49,142 bases of DNA from CBDCUE01 sp965222515 (GTDB lineage: Bacteria > Pseudomonadota > Alphaproteobacteria > Rickettsiales > JABIRX01): contig CBDCUE010000013.1 in the NCBI GenBank assembly GCA_965222515.1, positions 1 through 49,142 of the forward strand, written 5' to 3'. Shown in pieces: positions 44,302 to 49,142 of the stretch (the first letter of the stretch is position 1; every line of letters starts with the position of its first letter). The notes below the pieces were generated by a model, which ran no database searches, had not been told where the DNA came from, and saw nothing but the letters and a program-made list of their open reading frames with translations. The position numbers were made by a program, and so were the translations under genes.

Positions 44302-45017
44302 AGGTAAAAATAATCACTCTTTTTCCAGAACTTTTCCCGGGAGTATTGGGTGCTTCTCTTGTTGGTAGGGCATTGCAAGAAAAAATATGGGAGTTAGAGG
44401 TTTTTAATCTAAGAGATTCTACTGAAGATAAGCATAAAACAGTAGATGATAGTCCTTATGGAGGAGGTTCTGGAATGGTGATGAGAGCCGACATTTTGGC
44501 AAAAGCAATAGAGGATATTAGTGATGGAAAAGTGCAAGAACATTTGATAATATATCCTACTCCAAGAGGTGAATTGTTGAATCAAAAAAAAACTGTTGAA
44601 ATTTCAAGAAATAAAAATATAATCCTTGTGCTAGGAAGGTATGAAGGAATTGACCAAAGGGTAATTGATAAATATAATATTTTAGAAATTAGCATTGGCG
44701 ATTATGTTTTGTCTGGTGGTGAGATCGCTGCTTTTGCAATCATTGACTCTATGGTCAGAACTTTGCCAAATGTTTTGGGAAATAAAAATTCTCTAGAGCA
44801 AGAAAGTTTTGCAGTAGATAGCGAGTATAAAAACTTGCTTGAATATCCTTTATATACTAGGCCTGATATTTGGAATGGTTTGGAAGTACCAGCGATTTTA
44901 AAATCAGGAAATCACAAAAAAATTGCTGAATGGCAATTTTTGGAGGCTCAAAAAATAACAAGGCTGAAAAGACCAGATTTATGGAGTAAATTTAAACAAG
45001 AAAATAAAAATGACTAA
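44298..45017 (+). CDS. trmD: tRNA (guanine-N1)-methyltransferase TrmD
   Basis: The 239-residue SPOUT enzyme makes m1G37 and prevents frameshifting. It begins KVKIITLFPELFPG, has DDSPYGGGSGMVMR near 49-62, and the knot region LGRYEGIDQRV followed by EISIGDYVLSGGEIAA. The start overlaps gltX by ATGA and the end overlaps rplS by eight bases, so three genes are translationally coupled. Confidence 0.97.
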   Translation: MKVKIITLFPELFPGVLGASLVGRALQEKIWELEVFNLRDSTEDKHKTVDDSPYGGGSGMVMRADILAKAIEDISDGKVQEHLIIYPTPRGELLNQKKTVEISRNKNIILVLGRYEGIDQRVIDKYNILEISIGDYVLSGGEIAAFAIIDSMVRTLPNVLGNKNSLEQESFAVDSEYKNLLEYPLYTRPDIWNGLEVPAILKSGNHKKIAEWQFLEAQKITRLKRPDLWSKFKQENKND

Positions 45018-45453
45018 CAAGCTAATTCAAAAATTTGAACAAAAACAAATAAAAAAAATATTAGGAGACAGAAAAATCCCTGAATTTCGTGCTGGTGATA
45101 CACTTAAGATTGGAGTAAAAATTATTGAAGGAAGCAATGAAAGATTGCAATATTTTCAAGGTTTATGCATAGCAAGGAGCAATAATGCAATTAACTCAAC
45201 TTTTACCGTTAGAAAAATTTCTAATAATGAAGGAGTTGAAAGAAAATTCCCATTATATTCACCAAAAACTGCCTCTATTGAAGTAGTAAAAAGAGGAGTG
45301 GTAAGAAGAGCAAAACTATATTATATGAGAGAATTAAAAGGAAAAGCTGCAAGAATCAAAGAAAAGAAAGATTATTCTCTAATGAAAAGCACAAAGAAAG
45401 CTCCAAAAGTAGAAAAAAAAGTTGAAATAACAACAGTTAGTGAAGATAAATAA
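45010..45453 (+). CDS. rplS: 50S ribosomal protein L19
   Basis: The 147-residue protein sits at the 30S/50S interface. FRAGDTLKIGVKIIEG and RLQYFQGLCIARSN are its signatures, followed by the VERKFPLYSP segment and RAKLYYMREL. The last 25 residues form a basic, Lys-rich extension beyond the usual length. It overlaps trmD by eight bases. Two long hairpins follow, 31 bases past the stop. Confidence 0.96.
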   Translation: MTNKLIQKFEQKQIKKILGDRKIPEFRAGDTLKIGVKIIEGSNERLQYFQGLCIARSNNAINSTFTVRKISNNEGVERKFPLYSPKTASIEVVKRGVVRRAKLYYMRELKGKAARIKEKKDYSLMKSTKKAPKVEKKVEITTVSEDK

Positions 45454-45484
45454 ACAACTATAGCTTTTGTTTTTTGACCTAATT

Positions 45485-45578
45485 ATACTATTTTAGCTTT
45501 ATAATTGACCTATAGCCAAAAAGCAATTTATGCTGAGCAGATTGAAGTATAGGTCAATTATAAAACTAAAATAGTATT
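45485..45578. repeat. Long inverted repeat 1, 30-bp arms
   Basis: The left arm (45485-45514, ATACTATTTTAG... to ...TTGACCTATA) is complementary to the right arm (45549-45578) at 29 of 30 positions. The 34-base loop holds a further small AGCA/TGCT hairpin. It lies after rplS and before a frameshifted gene, has no ORF, and is not followed by a T run. Confidence 0.85.
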
Positions 45579-45590
45579 AATATCATTTAA

Positions 45591-45668
45591 TACTATCTCC
45601 AGTTATTAATTTGACACTTAATCAAAAATCTGCAGAGAAAGTGATAAATTAATAACTGAAGATAGTAT
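45591..45668. repeat. Long inverted repeat 2, about 29-bp arms
   Basis: The left arm (45591-45619) and right arm (45639-45668) pair with a one-base bulge and two mismatches. Both this and the neighbouring hairpin begin ATACTAT and end ATAGTAT, although their interiors differ. The pair of hairpins is separated by 12 bases, so together they make up nearly the whole rplS-DUF58 gap. Confidence 0.82.
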
Positions 45669-45687
45669 AAGAATAAATAATTTTATT

Positions 45688-46576
45688 ATGTTACCAACAG
45701 CAAAATATTTATATTCTTTAAAAGCAATGGAGGTTGATAGTTATAAATCATATTTATCTCCTACTTCTTTTGTGGGTAATTTTAGGTCTTTATTTAAAGG
45801 GCAGGGGTTGGAATTTAATCAGGTGAGGCAGTATCATTTTGGCGATGAGATAAAAAACATAGATTGGAGAGTAACAGCCAGAACTGGCAAGACACATATT
45901 AGGGAATATTTGGAAGAAAAAGAAAATGAAGTTACTATCATTAGTAATGTTGGCAAGGAAATGTATTTTTCTAGTATTTCAGAAAAATTAAAATATTTTG
46001 TAATGGCAGAAATCGTATCTTTATTGTCATTTTCAGCAGAAAAAAATAAAGATAATTTACAACTATTTTTTTATGGTTCAAATTTAAAAAAAATGATTTT
46101 TTTTAGAAGTCATAATAAAAAATCACAAATTATGAATGTTTTGGGATTTTTAAGTCAAAAAAAAAGATTTTTTAAAAAAAGAAAAAAATAGTTATGAATT
46201 GGTAGAGGCTTTGCAAAATATTACTCCTAGCTTAAAAGGACATGGGGTAGTTTTTTTGATTTTGGCTAACAGCAATATGGACGATAAATTATATCAAGAA
46301 TTATTAAGATTAAGTAGAAGAAAAAAAATATATATTTTTGTAATTACAGATAAAGCAGAATATGATCTACCAGTTTTAAATAATGTAGTTTTGCAAGATG
46401 TAGATGGTAAAAAAATTAATTTATCACTTTCAAAAAAAAATAAAGAAAAATATAAAAAAGATTTTTTTTTAAGACAAGAGGAATTTGAAAAAAAATGCAG
46501 AGATTTGGCAATCAGAGTAATTGTAGTAAAACTAGAAGAGAATTTATTTGATAGAATGTTAGAAATTTCTAAATAA
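45688..46576 (+). pseudogene. DUF58 family protein, frame broken at a nine-A run
   Basis: The first part (45688-46191) carries the DUF58 signature: GLEFNQVRQYHFGDEIKNID followed by WRVTARTGKTHIREY, then the start of a von Willebrand-like domain. Frame is lost near the run of nine A at 46157-46165 and the product ends in a Lys/Arg-rich tail. From 46166 the plus-one frame continues as DFLKKENSYELVEALQNITP and on to residues of the same domain, stopping at 46576. Removing one A restores a normal-length protein of about 295 residues. DUF58 genes usually sit beside MoxR ATPases; none is here. It may be a pseudogene, a sequencing error, or rescued by slippage. Confidence 0.72.
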
Positions 46577-46741
46577 TAAAAAGATTTTATTTTTAGCTGA
46601 TGTTGATTTTTGTTAATTTGGTTTTAATATATATTAAAATAGAATTGATTTGTAGAATTTAAACTCGCCAACCCTATGATAATCCCCCGTTTACTTTGTT
46701 TTAGTATAGGCACTGTATTAATAATTTTATAAATTGAAACT

Positions 46742-47518
46742 ATGATAGTAGATAGCCATTGCCATTTAGATTTTAAAGAATTGCAAGAAAATTTTGCAGA
46801 AATAATGCTTGCTGCTAAAAAAAATAATATTTCTCATATGCAAACGATTTGCACAAAAATTAGTGAATTTGATAAAATTTATCAAATTGCAAAAGAAAAT
46901 AAAAATATTTCTTGCTCAGTAGGTGTGCATCCAAATAATGTAGAAGAAGAGGGGGTAATTAAAGCAGAAAAAATTATTGAATTAGCAAAATTAGATAAAG
47001 TTATAGGAATTGGTGAAACAGGATTAGATTATTATTATGAAAATTCAGCAAGAGATTTACAAAAACAAAGTTTTTTAGAGCATATCAAAGCTTCACAAAC
47101 ATTAAATTTACCAATAATTATTCACACTAGAAATGCTGAAGATGACACTATTACAATTTTAGAAAAAACATTAAAAGAAAAAAAATATCCTGCTTTAATT
47201 CATTGTTTTACTGCTAATTATGATTTTGCCAAAAAAGTTCTAGATTTAGGCTTATATATCTCTATTTCTGGAATTGTAACTTTTAAAAATGCTACTGATA
47301 TTCAAGAATCTGTAAAAAAAATTCCACTAAATAGACTTTTAGTTGAAACAGATTCTCCCTTTTTAGCTCCTATGCCAAAAAGAGGAAAAAGCAATCAACC
47401 AGCATATACAAAATATACTTTAGAATTTTTATCTGACTTATTAAATGTTCCTTTTGATGAATTAGCCAAAATTACTACCGATAATTTTTTTCAATTATTC
47501 AGCAAGGCAATAAAATAA
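46742..47518 (+). CDS. tatD: TatD family metal-dependent DNase
   Basis: The 258-residue TIM-barrel hydrolase has MIVDSHCHLDF at its start, then IGIGETGLDYYY, LPIIIHTRNAEDD, LIHCFTANY and LVETDSPFLAP, which supply all metal ligands. TatD proteins are 3'-5' DNases linked to DNA repair or apoptosis-like breakdown. It often follows metG and holB, but not here. The 165 bases upstream hold no other gene. Confidence 0.95.
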   Translation: MIVDSHCHLDFKELQENFAEIMLAAKKNNISHMQTICTKISEFDKIYQIAKENKNISCSVGVHPNNVEEEGVIKAEKIIELAKLDKVIGIGETGLDYYYENSARDLQKQSFLEHIKASQTLNLPIIIHTRNAEDDTITILEKTLKEKKYPALIHCFTANYDFAKKVLDLGLYISISGIVTFKNATDIQESVKKIPLNRLLVETDSPFLAPMPKRGKSNQPAYTKYTLEFLSDLLNVPFDELAKITTDNFFQLFSKAIK

Positions 47519-47527
47519 AAAGGTTTT

Positions 47528-47707
47528 ATGGAATTTTTAAAAGATCCTATTATTCTAAAAATGATAGAATTTGCAATAGTTTTATTTATATCTATGATGC
47601 TTTCTATGATTGTATTAATAAAAATGCATGATAATAATGCTGCAGGAAGGATGGCTGTGATTCTTACTGTGTTTTATTATGTTATAAAATATATACTAAT
47701 AAAGTGA
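47528..47707 (+). CDS. Small membrane protein, 59 residues
   Basis: The ORF starts nine bases after the tatD stop and ends one base before the stop of the opposite-strand prepilin gene. It reads MEFLKDPIILKMIEFAIVLF at the start and has two hydrophobic segments (about 14-32 and 42-57) around a short polar loop (KMHDNNAAGR). It is not a known family to me. Its length is just below usual cut-offs and the membrane-type composition supports it as real. Confidence 0.5.
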   Translation: MEFLKDPIILKMIEFAIVLFISMMLSMIVLIKMHDNNAAGRMAVILTVFYYVIKYILIK

Positions 47708-47708
47708 A

Positions 47709-48431
47709 TTATTTTATAACAAAACCTAATACACAAGAAGTATGGTTTTTTTCTTGAAAATTATACTCATTGTTTTTTATACATTTGTTTTTATCAGCAT
47801 AATAAGTTAATTCTGAGTTTTGATATCCTTCCAAACCACGAATATTTCCTTTATTTGGATTACCATCATCTATTTTTTCATCTATACTAGATGCCTTTTC
47901 AGGTAAAAATACTCCTTGATCACTTGGTCTTTTATAATGATGATAATCTCCTAATTTTATGATGTTTCTTGCCAAATTATCCTCATATAATAAAGAAAAA
48001 TTAGCACCTATTTTTGATACAAAAGAACTTCTTTTATCATTCCAAATACCAGAAAAATCCCCTATTAAAACATCTGATAATTGTAAATGTTGCCAAGATC
48101 TAAAAACTTCACTGTCTTTGCTACCTTTTAAGTCAATTTTTCTATCACCATTACCATTGCAGTCTGTTTTAGTCCCGCAAACACTATTAGTTCCATCATC
48201 AAAATATTTGTGAGCAGAGGAAAAATCTCCAGGAAGAGATGAAAACCTTTCTTTAAAAGAATTAATAGCATTATCTATAGTTTGAAATTGTCTGATAGTA
48301 GCTTGTAATTTTGCTTTTTGTAATAATCTACCTCCTGATAAAGAACCAGCAACTAGTATTGCAATAATAATTAAGACAACAGCAAGTTCTATAAAAGTAA
48401 AAGCTTCTGTGTTTTTTGAGATATTCTTCAT
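47709..48431 (-). CDS. Prepilin-like protein, paralogue of the one at 1378
   Basis: The 240-residue protein begins with a ten-residue leader ending in Ala, then FTFIELAVVLIIIAILVAGS, a class III prepilin helix with Glu at +5. LPGDFSSAHKYFDDG, a Cys-flanked CGTKTDCNGNGDRKID turn, and IDEKIDDGNPNKG mark it as a paralogue of the protein at 1378-2133. It ends CVLGFVIK, which matches the other protein's end. It stands next to petC, with no assembly genes near. Minor pilin or pseudopilin, function unknown. Confidence 0.75.
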   Translation of the reverse strand: MKNISKNTEAFTFIELAVVLIIIAILVAGSLSGGRLLQKAKLQATIRQFQTIDNAINSFKERFSSLPGDFSSAHKYFDDGTNSVCGTKTDCNGNGDRKIDLKGSKDSEVFRSWQHLQLSDVLIGDFSGIWNDKRSSFVSKIGANFSLLYEDNLARNIIKLGDYHHYKRPSDQGVFLPEKASSIDEKIDDGNPNKGNIRGLEGYQNSELTYYADKNKCIKNNEYNFQEKNHTSCVLGFVIK

Positions 48432-48480
48432 AACATTGATATATTAGAGATTAATTATGAAAGATGAAAGATAATATATA

Positions 48481-49142
48481 CTAATCTAATCTACTCCAAA
48501 TTCTTTTTTTTACAATAAAAAATAATATGGTAAAGATTAATAAAAAGATTAATACTTTTATTCCCATTTTCTTTCTCATTTCCATTTCAGGTTCTGCTGT
48601 CCATTGTAAGAAATTAACAATATCAGATGACATTTGTTTCAAAGTAGCTCTTGTTCCATCATAATATTCGATTTGGTCTTCTACTAAAGGCTGAGACATA
48701 GCTATTTGCTTGCCAGAAAAGTAAATATTATAGTTCATTCCTTCTTCCATTACCATAGTTTTATGTGGAGTTAGATATCCTTGTAATAAAGAAAAAATAT
48801 AGTTAGCTCCATCAGGTCTTGATTTAACTATTAACGATAAATCAGGAGGGAATGCTCCATTATTAACTGCCCTTGATGCCAATTCATTAAGGTATGGTTT
48901 GTTATATGGATCTGATAATCTTGCTTTTCTTTCATAAAGTTCACCTTGATCATTAGGTCCATCAATAACAATATATTCTTCTGCGATTGCTTTTGCTTCT
49001 TTTTCAGTAAAGCCAATTTCAAGCAAATTTCTGTAATAAACTTTATCTATTGCATGGCAAGCAGAACATATTTCTTTATATATTTGAAAACCTCTTTGTA
49101 TTGATTGTATATCAAATCTCCCTAAAAACCCTTCAAAACTCC
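48481..49142 (-). CDS. petC: Cytochrome c1 of the bc1 complex, 5' end outside the window
   Basis: The frame is open to the window edge, 220 residues. The visible part starts SFEGFLGRFDIQSIQRGFQI followed by YKEICSACHAIDKVYYRNL, in which CSACH is the heme c binding site and the surroundings are typical of cytochrome c1. IAMSQPLVEDQIEYYDGT holds the axial Met. A C-terminal membrane anchor (VLIFLLIFTILFFIV) precedes a basic tail. It is part of the respiratory bc1 complex; petA and petB are expected upstream, off the window. A signal peptide would also be upstream. Confidence 0.95.
   Translation of the reverse strand, partial: SFEGFLGRFDIQSIQRGFQIYKEICSACHAIDKVYYRNLLEIGFTEKEAKAIAEEYIVIDGPNDQGELYERKARLSDPYNKPYLNELASRAVNNGAFPPDLSLIVKSRPDGANYIFSLLQGYLTPHKTMVMEEGMNYNIYFSGKQIAMSQPLVEDQIEYYDGTRATLKQMSSDIVNFLQWTAEPEMEMRKKMGIKVLIFLLIFTILFFIVKKRIWSRLD

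Overview
The window is a 49 kb piece of an AT-rich, densely coded chromosome that looks alphaproteobacterial and most like the Rickettsiales or a neighbouring lineage. Evidence for this is the birA-coaX-rnj gene order, an S16 protein with a Lys/Ala/Glu-rich tail, a split pyruvate dehydrogenase E1 (pdhA, pdhB), a cytochrome c1 gene and the PolB-type 3'-5' exonuclease. It still carries argG, leuB, trpB, trpA and hisC, so the cell is less dependent on a host than classical Rickettsia. Assignment below class is inference. Most genes lack a Shine-Dalgarno sequence and start just after an A-rich stretch.

Layout. 1-3.2 kb: the 5' part of tsaB, tRNA-Phe, rdgB, tRNA-Arg, a prepilin-like gene, pgpA and pncC. 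3.2-3.8 kb: mostly non-coding, with hairpins and one doubtful small ORF. 3.8-7.4 kb: an exonuclease, a BepA-like protease with hemH, and a predicted small RNA. 7.4-14.3 kb (minus strand): a short-chain dehydrogenase, rnj, coaX, birA, an ankyrin protein, an LptF/G permease and an acetyltransferase. 14.4-23 kb: argG, then leuB, a YihY protein, pheT, queF, a broken wHTH-HNH nuclease gene, a group II PLP decarboxylase and tRNA-Cys. 23-32 kb: surA, trpBA, recQ and the pdhA, pdhB and pdhC genes, with a DNA methyltransferase remnant between pdhB and pdhC. 32-35.2 kb: dnaB, hisC, dps. 35.2-41.8 kb is the accessory part: a 1338-residue VCBS-repeat adhesin preceded by a small ORF with a strong ribosome binding site, an unrecognised 392-residue protein, a MITE-like element and a small orphan gene with a good promoter. 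41.8-45.5 kb: rpsP-rimM facing away from gltX-trmD-rplS. 45.5-49.1 kb: two long hairpins, a frameshifted DUF58 gene, tatD, a small membrane protein, a second prepilin-like gene and the 3' part of petC.

The most interesting signal is a conserved block of about 60-75 bases immediately upstream of five separate genes (rnj, argG, trpB, pdhC, pdhB), always in the gene's orientation. It contains, at fixed spacing, an ATG and a TAA nine codons further on, so each copy holds a tiny upstream ORF in the same register. It may be a leader-peptide or 5'-UTR control element, or a promoter or operator, shared by a metabolic regulon. Other notable items are a dispersed CTGTG...AATAG motif, two tandem 30-bp-arm hairpins, a promoter-to-terminator unit that looks like a small RNA, decayed restriction-modification genes, and a nine-A tract that either kills the DUF58 gene or is bypassed by slippage.
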